This document shows, piece after piece, positions 15,185 through 23,504 of a stretch of DNA of 37,915 bases. A program made the position numbers and the translations under genes. Position 1 is the first letter of the stretch. Each line of letters opens with the position of its first letter. A model generated the notes under the pieces. That model ran no database searches. It had not been told where the DNA came from and saw only the letters and a program-made list of their open reading frames with translations. The stretch is from the NCBI GenBank assembly GCA_027021335.1, contig JALUUO010000088.1:1-37915 (forward strand), read 5' to 3'. This stretch comes from Nitrospirota bacterium (GTDB lineage Bacteria > Nitrospirota > Thermodesulfovibrionia > SZUA-242).

Positions 15185-17029
15185 CTATGCCATTGCCGTT
15201 TGCATCATTTCTCTTAGCAAAACAGTTAAATCAACAATGAGAACTACCCTGCCGTCTCCTGTTATTGTAGCGCCTGCAATCCCCTCTTTTTCAGCATTCA
15301 AGCCCTTCATGTTTTTTATAACGATCTCCTCTTTTCCTATAAGCCGGTCTACCATAATCGAGAATTTTCGATCTCCGAGAGAAACAACCACAAGGTAAAC
15401 ATCGTCATTGCCTTCGGGAGTTATTTCAAGGCCTGAAACATCAAATACCCTGCCTAGATCCACTACAGGAATTACCTGGCCCCGCATGGTTATCACCGGT
15501 CTTCCATCGATGGTTTTTATATCCGAGCGGCGGAGTTTAAGTGTTTCGTTGACCGGTGAAAGAGGCAGTGCGTACGTTTGGTCTCCAACGCTCACCATCA
15601 ATGCCTGAACAATTGCAAGTGTTAGTGGAAGAGTGATCTTTATCCGAGTCCCCTTGCCTTTCTCAGTTGATGCTTCTACATATCCGTTTAAACGGGCAAT
15701 GTGAGTCTTGACTACATCCATTCCAACACCGCGCCCGCTTAATTCCGTCTGTTTCTCAGCCGTGGAAAATCCGGCCATGAAGATGAAGTCAAGCACCTGT
15801 TTATCATCCATCCTTGCCGCTTCGGCCTCAGAAACAAGACCCCTTTCAACAGCCTTTTGCCTGATACGTTCCAGCGGCATGCCCTTGCCGTCGTCCCGAA
15901 TCTCTATCAAAATATGATCGCCTTCCTGTGAGGCGTTCAACTCTATCTTTCCCGCACGGGGTTTTCCTGCTGCAAGTCGTTCTTCCGGAGGCTCTATGCC
16001 ATGATCAATCGTGTTTCGAATCATATGCACCAGTGGATCTCCCAACTCTTCGATCACTGATTTATCGAGTTCCGTATCTTCGCCGAAAATATGCAGTTCC
16101 GCCTCCTTGTTCAGCTTACGGCTTAGATCACGGACAATGCGGGGAAACTTACTAAAAACTTTGCGTACAGGCTGCATCCGGGTTTTCATAACCGCAATCT
16201 GCAGGTCTGTGGTTACAAGACTTATGAACGAGAGATTATCAAGAAGTACCTGTACATCTAGGTCATCCGGATAGCTCTTTTCAAGGCGTGATCCTATATT
16301 AATAAGCCGGTTCCTGCCCAGGACCATTTCGCCCACAAGGTTCATTACGGAATCAAGTCGTTTCACGTCTACACGAATGTTATGGGAAACCTCTTTTTCT
16401 GCTTTTTCCGCTTCATTTTTCTTTTGATCCAGGTTCTTCTGTTGGTTCAGGGCTTTTTGTACGAATTCAGGTTCTATACCTTTTTGGTCGATCAGAATCT
16501 CACCTATTTTCCTCTCTCGATCTTGTTCCTCGAGAGCATTGTCAAGATCCTCACGGCTTATTGTCTTTTCTTCCACCAGGATTTCGCCTATACGAGGTGT
16601 TGCTTCCGGTTCGGCATCAGGTGTTGACTGGCTGGGTTCTATCGCCGGCTCGGCAGCTGATTCCAGTACGCGAAGAAGAAGATCTATATCCTCCTGAACA
16701 CCATCTCTGGCTTTAACATGATCAATCAACACTTTTAAGGTGTCAACAGCCTTAAGAACAACATCGGTGATTTCCCGGGTTAAGCTCATTTCACCATCAC
16801 GAATCTTTTTAAGAAGTGTCTCTGCACGGTGTGACACATCGACTATCTGTTGAAAGCCAAGAAAACCGGCCGCCCCTTTAACAGTGTGAACCGAACGGAA
16901 TATCTCGTTTATAAGATCAGGATCTTCGCCGCGGCTTTCAAGATCCACAAACTTTTCATCCAGACCATCCAGCACTTCCTGTGTCTCAATGATAAAGTCG
17001 TTTATTATCTCTTCCATTTCATCCGGCAT
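15185..17029 (-). CDS. cheA: Chemotaxis histidine kinase CheA with MshEN-like linker
   Basis: A 614-residue kinase. Domains in order: Hpt with phospho-His48 (Ser-Val-His-Thr-Val-Lys-Gly); a linker with two MshEN-like motifs at 146-169 and 174-197; dimerisation helices at about 216-285; an ATPase domain with N-box His335-x-x-Arg-Asn...Asp-His-Gly-Ile-Glu, Asp-Asp-Gly-Lys-Gly-Met at 379-384 and Gly-Arg-Gly-Val-Gly-Met at 432-437; and a CheW-like domain at about 475-610. The usual CheY/CheB-binding P2 domain is not evident, so the repeated linker occupies its place. It phosphorylates CheY and CheB in response to receptors and sits between a cheY and cheB. Confidence 0.95.
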   Translation of the reverse strand: MPDEMEEIINDFIIETQEVLDGLDEKFVDLESRGEDPDLINEIFRSVHTVKGAAGFLGFQQIVDVSHRAETLLKKIRDGEMSLTREITDVVLKAVDTLKVLIDHVKARDGVQEDIDLLLRVLESAAEPAIEPSQSTPDAEPEATPRIGEILVEEKTISREDLDNALEEQDRERKIGEILIDQKGIEPEFVQKALNQQKNLDQKKNEAEKAEKEVSHNIRVDVKRLDSVMNLVGEMVLGRNRLINIGSRLEKSYPDDLDVQVLLDNLSFISLVTTDLQIAVMKTRMQPVRKVFSKFPRIVRDLSRKLNKEAELHIFGEDTELDKSVIEELGDPLVHMIRNTIDHGIEPPEERLAAGKPRAGKIELNASQEGDHILIEIRDDGKGMPLERIRQKAVERGLVSEAEAARMDDKQVLDFIFMAGFSTAEKQTELSGRGVGMDVVKTHIARLNGYVEASTEKGKGTRIKITLPLTLAIVQALMVSVGDQTYALPLSPVNETLKLRRSDIKTIDGRPVITMRGQVIPVVDLGRVFDVSGLEITPEGNDDVYLVVVSLGDRKFSIMVDRLIGKEEIVIKNMKGLNAEKEGIAGATITGDGRVVLIVDLTVLLREMMQTAMA

Positions 17030-17101
17030 TGGTTTTGTTTTCCTTTTCTAAATTAGGGACGAATCTCCTGTCCGCTCATTAAACTGCTTTTTAAAATTAA
17101 T

Positions 17102-17139
17102 AGCCTTCTATGATTATACTGATAAGGCTTTTCTAACGA
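17102..17139 (-). other. Hairpin between cheY and cheA
   Basis: AGCCTT (17102-17107) and AAGGCT (17134-17139) are inverted copies. Read on the minus strand the stem is followed by TATTAATTTT, a weak terminator-like run. The cheY-cheA gap is 119 bases, the longest inside the chemotaxis block, so partial termination or processing here is possible. Confidence 0.35.
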
Positions 17140-17148
17140 ATTAACTAA

Positions 17149-17541
17149 CTAAGCCAGTCCGTGTTTTTCGAGGACCTTATCCATTTTTTCCTTAAGAATT
17201 TCTGCTGTAAACGGCTTAACAATGTAGTTGCTGACACCGGCTCCGATAGCTGCCATGATATTTTCTTTTTCAGATTCTGCAGTAACCATAAGGAACGGTA
17301 TCTCCTTTAACTGAGAATCATTCCTGACACTTTTAAGAAGTTCCAGCCCGTCCATTTTCGGCATGTTCCAGTCACTTATTATGAATTGAACCGGCTTCTC
17401 CCTTAATTTACTGAGAGCATGTTCTCCATCTTCGGCCTCTTCTATTTCCGTATATCCGAGCTGTTTAAGTATGTTTTTAACAATCCGTCTCATGGTGGAG
17501 AAGTCGTCAATCACCATAATTCTCATCTTAAGATCAACCAT
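17149..17541 (-). CDS. cheY: Chemotaxis response regulator CheY
   Basis: A 130-residue stand-alone receiver domain. Every functional residue falls at E. coli CheY numbering: Asp12, Asp13, phospho-acceptor Asp57, Thr87, Tyr106 and Lys109. Phosphorylated CheY binds FliM and changes flagellar rotation. The start ATG has GGGAGG upstream; a second ATG five codons in is less well placed. It lies one base after the other receiver gene and upstream of cheA. Of the two receivers in this operon, this one has the better claim to be the motor-binding CheY. Confidence 0.93.
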   Translation of the reverse strand: MVDLKMRIMVIDDFSTMRRIVKNILKQLGYTEIEEAEDGEHALSKLREKPVQFIISDWNMPKMDGLELLKSVRNDSQLKEIPFLMVTAESEKENIMAAIGAGVSNYIVKPFTAEILKEKMDKVLEKHGLA

Positions 17542-17542
17542 A

Positions 17543-17944
17543 TCAAGCGAGCCTCCCGGAAAAAAATTGTTTGAGTATATCCTTTACATTGTCAGTGACC
17601 ACATCTCCTGTCACAGGCTTTACCAGGTAGGCGGTAGCCCCTGCATCTTGGGCCATCTTTTTTTCCTCCTCGTCAGCCTCTGTTGAGATCATCATGACAG
17701 GAATATCGGCATAGTCAGGACTGGCCTTCAGGTTTTTGATTAGTTCGATCCCATCCATGTTCGGCATGTTTAAGTCGGTCATTATAAGATTCACCCGCTC
17801 TGTTGCCAGCTTCTCAAGAGCATCAAGTCCGTTTTCAGCCGTTACCACATCAAAGCCCTTCTGCCTGACATACATTCCAAGAATCTTTCTGGTTGTAGAG
17901 TCATCATCCACAATCAATATTCTCATTTTCATAACAATCATCAC
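17543..17944 (-). CDS. Second CheY-like response regulator
   Basis: A 133-residue stand-alone receiver with the acidic triple Asp13-15, phospho-acceptor Asp57, Ser87 in place of the switch Thr, Tyr106 and Lys109. It is clearly diverged from its neighbour (for example Asn-Gly-Leu-Asp-Ala-Leu-Glu instead of Asp-Gly-Glu-His-Ala-Leu-Ser). The ATG overlaps the cheR stop (TGATG) and has an AGGGG ribosome site. Tandem receivers in one che operon often divide work between motor binding and acting as a phosphate sink or adaptor; which applies here cannot be told from sequence. Confidence 0.85.
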   Translation of the reverse strand: MMIVMKMRILIVDDDSTTRKILGMYVRQKGFDVVTAENGLDALEKLATERVNLIMTDLNMPNMDGIELIKNLKASPDYADIPVMMISTEADEEEKKMAQDAGATAYLVKPVTGDVVTDNVKDILKQFFSGRLA

Positions 17945-18759
17945 CCCTTTTTATAGACGACAGCCTTGTTTATAGCCATCGGCTTGAATGCCCTTGAGAC
18001 AGAGTGCAGACTCTCAGATGCTCCCACAAAAAGATAACCTCCAGGGCTTAGAGAGTCATAATAAAATGAAACAACTTTTTGCTTTACACTATTATCAAAA
18101 TAAATCATTGTATTACGGCAGAAGATGAAATCCATTCCTCGTACTCCACGCATCGCCCGTTCGTCTGTCAGGTTCATCTCTTTGAATTGCACCAATTTTT
18201 TTACTGTTGGAGATACTGTGAGACCTCCGGCTGTTTTAGTAAAATATTTTTTCAGAAACTCCGGTGTTGCATTACGAAGGGAATAATCTCCGTAAACAGC
18301 GCGCTTTGCACTTGCTATTGCGTCACTGCTTAGGTCTGTGCCAAGTATCTTGGCATTGCTTCGGCCTCCGCTGTACTCGAGCAGATACATGGCCAGGGTA
18401 TATGGTTCTTCTCCTGTTGAACACCCGGCAGACCAAATGTTTATCGGTTTTCCTGCTTTGGATTTTGACACCTGTGGCAGAAGCACTTTGTAAAAGGCCT
18501 CAAGAAGCAGCGGCTCCCTGAAAAAACTTGTTTCACGTGTTGTAATAAGGTTAAACAGTTGTGTCTGCTCGTTTTTGTCGTATTGAAGCAAGTAGAGATA
18601 ATCTTCGAAACTCCTCAGATTTTTTTCTTGTAAACGTTTTTGCAGACGGTTTTCGACCAGGTATTTTTTTGTGTCCTGAATGTAAATACCACACTTGCTG
18701 TAAATATAGTCCCGTGCCTTATGAAATGTTTCGTTAGAAAGTTTTACAGAGTTGAACAT
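17941..18759 (-). CDS. cheR: Chemotaxis protein methyltransferase CheR
   Basis: A 272-residue S-adenosylmethionine-dependent enzyme that methylates receptor glutamates. The N-terminal helical domain (1-75) has Thr-Thr-Arg-Glu-Thr-Ser-Phe-Phe-Arg at 73-81. The SAM-binding loop is Trp-Ser-Ala-Gly-Cys-Ser-Thr-Gly-Glu-Glu-Pro-Tyr at about 109-120, and Phe-Cys-Arg-Asn lies at about 213. No TPR extension or pentapeptide-binding insert stands out. Its ATG shares one base with the stop of the HEAT-repeat gene (TAATG), so the two are translationally coupled. Confidence 0.94.
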   Translation of the reverse strand: MFNSVKLSNETFHKARDYIYSKCGIYIQDTKKYLVENRLQKRLQEKNLRSFEDYLYLLQYDKNEQTQLFNLITTRETSFFREPLLLEAFYKVLLPQVSKSKAGKPINIWSAGCSTGEEPYTLAMYLLEYSGGRSNAKILGTDLSSDAIASAKRAVYGDYSLRNATPEFLKKYFTKTAGGLTVSPTVKKLVQFKEMNLTDERAMRGVRGMDFIFCRNTMIYFDNSVKQKVVSFYYDSLSPGGYLFVGASESLHSVSRAFKPMAINKAVVYKKG

Positions 18760-20609
18760 TAGTTTGTTTCCTCTGCTTCCATGGATTCGATAGCGTAGAT
18801 CGCTTCGTCTCTTACAAGAGGATCGGTATCTTTAGTGTATTTGGATAAGTCCTCTTTGGTTCCAAATCGTCCTAGGTAGCGTACGGCCGCGATTCTAACC
18901 GGACCTTCTTCCCGAACGGCAAGCAACTTACGCACAGCACTTACAGCCGAAGGCTCATCAAGATCCGCCAGTGCGTCGATTGCGAACATCTTCACCCACA
19001 TATCCTTATCCGACAGGCACTTTACAAGAGCTTTGCGGCAGCCTTTGTCTCCGATTGCACCTAGTCCACGAACAGCAGCCTTACGCACTTCCACTTCCGT
19101 ATCGGTTATAAGTTTAGCGAGTATTTCTCCAGCCTTAGGATCATCGTCCTGGCCAAGCGACAAAACAGCAGCAACTCTCACGTCAGAATCCTTATCACGG
19201 ACCAATGGCAGCAGTTCTTTCCCACGCGCAAGACGTGCAATAACCTGCCTTACAGAGTTTTTCTTGCTTTTAGTCAGACGGCCAAGCACAGACTCATCCA
19301 GGGAAACAGCAGCTTCAATGGCATCTTCAAGCACGTCCGGATAAGTTTCTTTACGAATAATATCCAGCAGCGCAGGCAAGGCCTTCTTTTCACCTATTCT
19401 GCCCAGGGCACGTGCTGCGGATCTGCGAACATGGCCGTCTTCATCTGTAAGTCCGTCACCCATCAGACCGGTGGCAGATGCATCTTCGGCAATATTGGCC
19501 TGAGCCCGTGCAGCGGCGCGTCGAACCTCCCGCTGAGGACTTTTCAGACAATTCAAAAGAGGTTTTACTGCTATCCGGCTTTGAAGACTTCCCAACGCAT
19601 CTATAACAGCTACTTTTGCCCGGTATTTAAGTTCCTTATTTTTTTCAAGAAGACGCGCAAGTCCGGCAGCGTCACCTATGTGAACTATAGCCTCCATCAA
19701 CACCCTGTAGAGTTCTTCCTCCTCAGGATTGGACGCATCCTGAGCACCGGCAAGTTCCACCATTAGGGCGACGGCTTTCGCGGATTTTAAATCTGTAAGA
19801 CCTTGTGCGGCAATGATTCTATCCTCGTGCCCGCCGCTTTTTAATAAATCCATAAGCACGGATTCCAGGCCCATGGTATTGCTGATACCGATTCTAACCA
19901 GGCTCTTGGCAACCAGTTTTTTTTCTTCGCTATTCACCTTCTCCAAAGTGTTGAATAACGCGCTGGTTGCAAGCGGCGACCTTATTTCTCCCAATGCTTC
20001 TATCGCCATGGTTTTTAACGGCAGCGATGGTCCGTCAAGCAGAGAAGTTATGGCGTTTACCGCCTCTTCATCAGCAATATTTCCAAGCGCCTCGACAGCG
20101 CCGAAGGCGACCCATTCCTCGTCCTCCAAAAGTCTGACAAGATGCGGAACCGCCTCCTTTACGCCCAACATACCTAGTGACTTTGCAGCAGAGGCGCGCA
20201 CGTTGGCATTTTCGTCTGAAAGAGCCTCTATAAGAGGAGGCACCACCTGATCACCGCCCACAACTCCGAATACATCGGTCAGGAATTTTCTGACATCCGG
20301 ATCCTTGTCTATAAGCATTTTAGCCATAAATGGTACAACCTTGGGGCCGATACGAGTCAGAATTTCTATCGCCATGTTGCGTCTGGGAGCGTCTTCTCTC
20401 AAAAGAGGCAGCACCGCCCATACGGTTGCCTCATCCGCAAAACTTGACAGAGAGTTTACAGCCGCTTCCTGCACACCCGGACTTTCATCCCATAGGGATT
20501 TAATCAGGGGGTAGATGGCTCGGCCGTCTGTTTCTCCTAGCCTTGCCGCTGCATCACGGCGCACAGAGGAATCTTCAGATTCAAGCTGTTTAAGCAACTC
20601 TTTGATCAT
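18759..20609 (-). CDS. HEAT-repeat protein, first gene of the chemotaxis block
   Basis: A 616-residue protein made almost wholly of HEAT/PBS-lyase-type helical repeats of about 30 residues, with signatures such as Asp-x-x-x-x-Val-Arg-x-x-Ala-Ala-x-x-Leu-Gly recurring from residue 12 to 610 (roughly 18-20 copies). No catalytic domain, signal peptide or membrane segment is seen. Such solenoids bind other proteins. It lies behind a sigma-28-type promoter and is coupled to cheR by TAATG, so it is made with the Che proteins. A scaffold or receptor/CheR adaptor role is inferred. I start at the ATG at 20607-20609; a TTG two codons upstream is equally open. Confidence 0.85.
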   Translation of the reverse strand: MIKELLKQLESEDSSVRRDAAARLGETDGRAIYPLIKSLWDESPGVQEAAVNSLSSFADEATVWAVLPLLREDAPRRNMAIEILTRIGPKVVPFMAKMLIDKDPDVRKFLTDVFGVVGGDQVVPPLIEALSDENANVRASAAKSLGMLGVKEAVPHLVRLLEDEEWVAFGAVEALGNIADEEAVNAITSLLDGPSLPLKTMAIEALGEIRSPLATSALFNTLEKVNSEEKKLVAKSLVRIGISNTMGLESVLMDLLKSGGHEDRIIAAQGLTDLKSAKAVALMVELAGAQDASNPEEEELYRVLMEAIVHIGDAAGLARLLEKNKELKYRAKVAVIDALGSLQSRIAVKPLLNCLKSPQREVRRAAARAQANIAEDASATGLMGDGLTDEDGHVRRSAARALGRIGEKKALPALLDIIRKETYPDVLEDAIEAAVSLDESVLGRLTKSKKNSVRQVIARLARGKELLPLVRDKDSDVRVAAVLSLGQDDDPKAGEILAKLITDTEVEVRKAAVRGLGAIGDKGCRKALVKCLSDKDMWVKMFAIDALADLDEPSAVSAVRKLLAVREEGPVRIAAVRYLGRFGTKEDLSKYTKDTDPLVRDEAIYAIESMEAEETN

Positions 20610-20643
20610 TGTCAATGTTTCCTCTTCTTAGGTTATCGGGTTC

Positions 20644-20670
20644 ACCGCTCAAAGTTGACTTTTTAGCGGT
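20644..20670 (-). other. Hairpin in the leader of the HEAT-che transcript
   Basis: ACCGCT (20644-20649) pairs with AGCGGT (20665-20670), with an inner AAAGT/ACTTT stem (20651-20662). It lies about 35 bases before the HEAT-gene start and 110 bases beyond the fliA stop. It could stabilise the leader or partly end transcripts coming from fliA; there is no long T-run. Confidence 0.45.
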
Positions 20671-20723
20671 TCAAGGTTATCTTTAAACCTTAAATTTTAA
20701 ACCTGTAATTACGATATTTTTAT

Positions 20724-20750
20724 TTATCGGCAGAAACATTTTGTTTATTA
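20724..20750 (-). promoter_or_regulatory. Sigma-28 (FliA) promoter of the HEAT-che-mot block
   Basis: Read on the minus strand: TAAT, 15 bases, then GCCGATAA. The -10 element matches the flagellar sigma-28 consensus (TAAA-N15-GCCGATAA) at 8 of 8 positions and the -35 at 3 of 4, with exact spacing. Transcription would start near 20716, giving a leader of about 105 bases to the HEAT gene. fliA itself is the gene just upstream. Confidence 0.75.
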
Positions 20751-20779
20751 AAGCCCAAACGTACGAAATGCAAAAGTCT

Positions 20780-21538
20780 TTAAAACCCCACTTTTTCTCT
20801 AGAGCCCTTCAACACCTCAACCTTATCCCTAAGACGTAGAAGCGCCTGAGCATTAAGCTGGCAAACCCTGGATTCTGTCAGACCCAGCACAGCCCCAATC
20901 TCTTTCATGGTCATTTCTTCATAGTAGTAAAGAGTCATAACAAGACGTTCTTTTTCCGGAAGACTATCTATCTGCTTTCCGAGAATGGTTTTCACCTCCA
21001 GCAGGTCCATGGCTGCTGCCGGACCTCCCTTCTGTTTGTCTGATATACATTCCATGATATCCATATCTCCATCTCCTCCATGCGGCAGTAGATCCTCAAA
21101 GTTTAGAAGCACCGACATACCGGCTTCACTTGTCTGCTTATGAAACTCCTCGAGACTCAGACCCAGGTAATCAGCCACCTCGTCCTCTTCCGCATGTCGT
21201 CCCAGTCTTTTTTCTAGGACCGAGTAGGCTTTCTTTACATCGGCCATTCTCTTCTTCATCCCCCTTGATCCCCATTGCATAGAGCGAATCTCATCAAGCA
21301 TAGCTCCTTTGATTCTGAATTCTGCATAAGTGGTAAGCCTTGCATTCCGTGAAGCGTCGTACTTATCCATCGCGTCTATAAGGCCGATAACTCCAACACT
21401 TATCAGGTCATCCATGCTTAGGCCTGTCGGCAGCGTAGCGCTTAGACGGGAAGCCAGGTATTTAATCTTAGGGATAAACTCCTGAACAAGAAGATCTCTC
21501 TCCCTCTCTTTCTCTTCGGTGTTGACAGAGACGCTCAT
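20780..21538 (-). CDS. fliA: Flagellar sigma-28 factor FliA
   Basis: A 252-residue sigma factor of the sigma-28 class, which directs RNA polymerase to late flagellar, motor and chemotaxis genes. Region 2 runs from about 20 to 95 (Asp-Asp-Leu-Ile-Ser-Val-Gly-Val-Ile-Gly-Leu, then Thr-Tyr-Ala-Glu-Phe-Arg-Ile-Lys-Gly-Ala-Met-Leu-Asp-Glu-Ile-Arg). Region 3 follows, and region 4 ends with Gly-Leu-Thr-Glu-Ser-Arg-Val-Cys-Gln-Leu. The start overlaps the flhG stop by four bases. A downstream promoter with the matching consensus suggests a direct cascade. No flgM (anti-sigma) gene is in the window. Confidence 0.95.
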   Translation of the reverse strand: MSVSVNTEEKERERDLLVQEFIPKIKYLASRLSATLPTGLSMDDLISVGVIGLIDAMDKYDASRNARLTTYAEFRIKGAMLDEIRSMQWGSRGMKKRMADVKKAYSVLEKRLGRHAEEDEVADYLGLSLEEFHKQTSEAGMSVLLNFEDLLPHGGDGDMDIMECISDKQKGGPAAAMDLLEVKTILGKQIDSLPEKERLVMTLYYYEEMTMKEIGAVLGLTESRVCQLNAQALLRLRDKVEVLKGSREKVGF

Positions 21539-22383
21539 GCTGAAATACCTCCAAAAATTCTTCTGAAAAAGAACTGCATTCCGCCTTTTACCTCAGGAAC
21601 GGACTCGTTCTGAAGGGCACGGCCTACGGCCATGACATCTTTCGAAACCTGGGCACCAGGATAACGCTCCAGGAAAGAGTTCTGACTGCGAACCGCCTTG
21701 GGCACCAGGGGATCATTCGAAAAGTAACCAAGATAATCAAGAGATACGTTTAAAAACCTGTCAGCTACGAGGGAAAGTCTGCGAAAGGTTTCAAGAGCGT
21801 CGCTAGAGCCGGAAGCCATATTAACGAGAACTCTGAACTTGCGTTCGCCGTAGTTCTGAGACATCACTTTTACAAGAGCATAAGCATCTGTTATAGATGT
21901 TGGCTCTGGTGTGACCACAACAATGATTTCCTGAGAAGCCTCACAGAAAAACAGGACATTTGATGCAATTCCTGCTCCTGTATCAACCAGCAAGATATCA
22001 ATGTCTTCATCAAAATCGTCAAGTTCTCCCAGGAGTTTTATCTTTTGCTCCTCGTTAAGGTGTGTAAGCCACTGGCTGCCTGAGCTGGCCGGCAGAATCC
22101 GTACATTTTGAGGACCGTTGACCACGACTTCGGAAAGCCTTCTTTCGCCCGCAAGAACATTCTCGATATTGTACTTAGGGCTGATGCCGAACAGGACGTC
22201 TATATTGCTCAAGCCCAGGTCAGCATCCAGAATCATAACCTTCTTGCCTTGACGGGCAAAGTAGAGAGAAAAGGCTCCCACTATGTTGGTCTTGCCCACG
22301 CCCCCTTTACCGCTGGTCACGGCGATGACCCTGGTGGCTTTCTGTATTTTCATCTTCTCGGGCAAGACAGACTCTTCTATCAT
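21535..22383 (-). CDS. flhG: Flagellar number regulator FlhG (MinD-like ATPase)
   Basis: A 282-residue ParA/MinD ATPase with the deviant Walker A Gly-Lys-Gly-Gly-Val-Gly-Lys-Thr at 25-32, Asp-Ala-Asp-Leu-Gly-Leu-Ser-Asn at about 54-61 and Val-Asp-Thr-Gly-Ala-Gly at about 112-117. FlhG (YlxH/FleN) stimulates the FlhF GTPase and limits the number of flagella. The N-terminal extension is short, without the Gln-rich DQAxxLR activator helix in a clear form. It overlaps flhF by four bases (ATGA) and fliA by four, so the three are tightly coupled. Confidence 0.93.
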   Translation of the reverse strand: MIEESVLPEKMKIQKATRVIAVTSGKGGVGKTNIVGAFSLYFARQGKKVMILDADLGLSNIDVLFGISPKYNIENVLAGERRLSEVVVNGPQNVRILPASSGSQWLTHLNEEQKIKLLGELDDFDEDIDILLVDTGAGIASNVLFFCEASQEIIVVVTPEPTSITDAYALVKVMSQNYGERKFRVLVNMASGSSDALETFRRLSLVADRFLNVSLDYLGYFSNDPLVPKAVRSQNSFLERYPGAQVSKDVMAVGRALQNESVPEVKGGMQFFFRRIFGGISA

Positions 22384-23504
22384 GTTTGGTTTCCTCCGAA
22401 TAAACTGTTTTCCATAATTAAATCTGCCAGCTCCTCATTGCTTGGTGTCATAATGTCGTCAGGCACGTTCTGGCCGGTCGTAAGATGCGAGACCGGCTTG
22501 CCGGAGGCAAGAGCGAGGTTATAAAGAGATCCAAAGCGTACCCCCTCATCCACTTTTGTGAATATCAGGGAATCCATATGTAGACCTTCATACTTTTTAT
22601 ATACGGACATATTGGCCTCTGGATCGGTATTTGCGCTCAGTAGCAGGTAAGTGTTAATCGGCATATCAGTAAACTGGAACGATAAAAGTCCATCCAGGAA
22701 GCCTTTGTCTCCAGGAGAACGTCCAGGTGTATCTATGAAAATTTTGTCGTTTGTATGAGTAAGAAGGTCGAAAAGCTCTCCCATAGACCCGAGAGTTTTG
22801 AAGAACACGCCATTTCCTAATTTATCTGCATAAGAGCGCAACTGTGCTTCACCTCCGGGTCGAAAGAGATCAAAGGTGGTGATTACAACCTGGTTGCCTT
22901 TCCGAACGCAGTCGGCAGCGATTTTAGCCAAAGTTGTTGTTTTTCCCACACCGGTAGGGCCTGCAAAAATATGAACGCGTTTGCTGGAATCAGGAGGATC
23001 CGCTTTTTTAAAATCGTTGGAAATAGTTTTTTTCAGAGTTTCCTTGTCTGAGCCGCCTGCCCGGCTTACAAGCTGTGCGGCCAACTCCCGGTCTATACCA
23101 CTACGTACAAGAGGGTAGAGACTTTTTTGTTCCAAGCCTGTAAGAACAGGCGTGAGATCTCCTCTTAGTGATCTTATCTCTTCCAGAACGGCTTCAATCT
23201 TGTTATTGTCGATACCTTTATTTATAGCTTCATCCAGGTTGTTGACAAAGGATCCTTTATCGTCTAATTCAAATATCTCGGCATTGCCTTCGGCGATAGT
23301 CATAGCCTTTTTTTTCCTGACCTGTGGACTGACAGGAGGCTGCACATAATCCAGAGCCGCTGTTATCTCCACGCGGTCTTTCATCAGGCCAAAGCCTTTT
23401 TTTATGGTGCGGGCGGACATAATCACAGCGTCCGGACCGAGTTCCCGTTTTACCAGTGCCAGAGTCTCCTTGAAATCATTACCGATAAATTGCCTAATCT
23501 TCAT
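22380..23504 (-). CDS. flhF: Flagellar biosynthesis GTPase FlhF
   Basis: A 374-residue SRP-type GTPase that decides where the flagellum is placed. The N-terminal B region (1-110) starts with the family's Met-Lys-Ile-Arg-x-Phe; the N domain covers about 120-165. The G domain has Gly-Pro-Thr-Gly-Val-Gly-Lys-Thr-Thr at 182-190, Asp-Thr-Pro-Gly-Arg (G3, with Pro where Ala is usual) and Thr-Lys-Val-Asp (G4). Length is normal for proteins with a short B domain. It overlaps the end of flhA by 11 bases. The FlhF/FlhG pair suggests polar or otherwise number-controlled flagella. Confidence 0.94.
   Translation of the reverse strand: MKIRQFIGNDFKETLALVKRELGPDAVIMSARTIKKGFGLMKDRVEITAALDYVQPPVSPQVRKKKAMTIAEGNAEIFELDDKGSFVNNLDEAINKGIDNNKIEAVLEEIRSLRGDLTPVLTGLEQKSLYPLVRSGIDRELAAQLVSRAGGSDKETLKKTISNDFKKADPPDSSKRVHIFAGPTGVGKTTTLAKIAADCVRKGNQVVITTFDLFRPGGEAQLRSYADKLGNGVFFKTLGSMGELFDLLTHTNDKIFIDTPGRSPGDKGFLDGLLSFQFTDMPINTYLLLSANTDPEANMSVYKKYEGLHMDSLIFTKVDEGVRFGSLYNLALASGKPVSHLTTGQNVPDDIMTPSNEELADLIMENSLFGGNQT

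Noticed and set aside
19813-20250. A 145-codon plus-strand frame inside the HEAT-repeat gene.
   Set aside because: It is an antisense shadow of a repetitive Ala/Leu-rich gene; no ribosome site and Ser/Ala/Pro-rich translation.
21383-21390. A third plus-strand GCCGATAA, inside fliA.
   Set aside because: It lies in coding sequence, faces opposite to the operon and has no -35 element at 15-16 bases; about one chance match is expected in the window.
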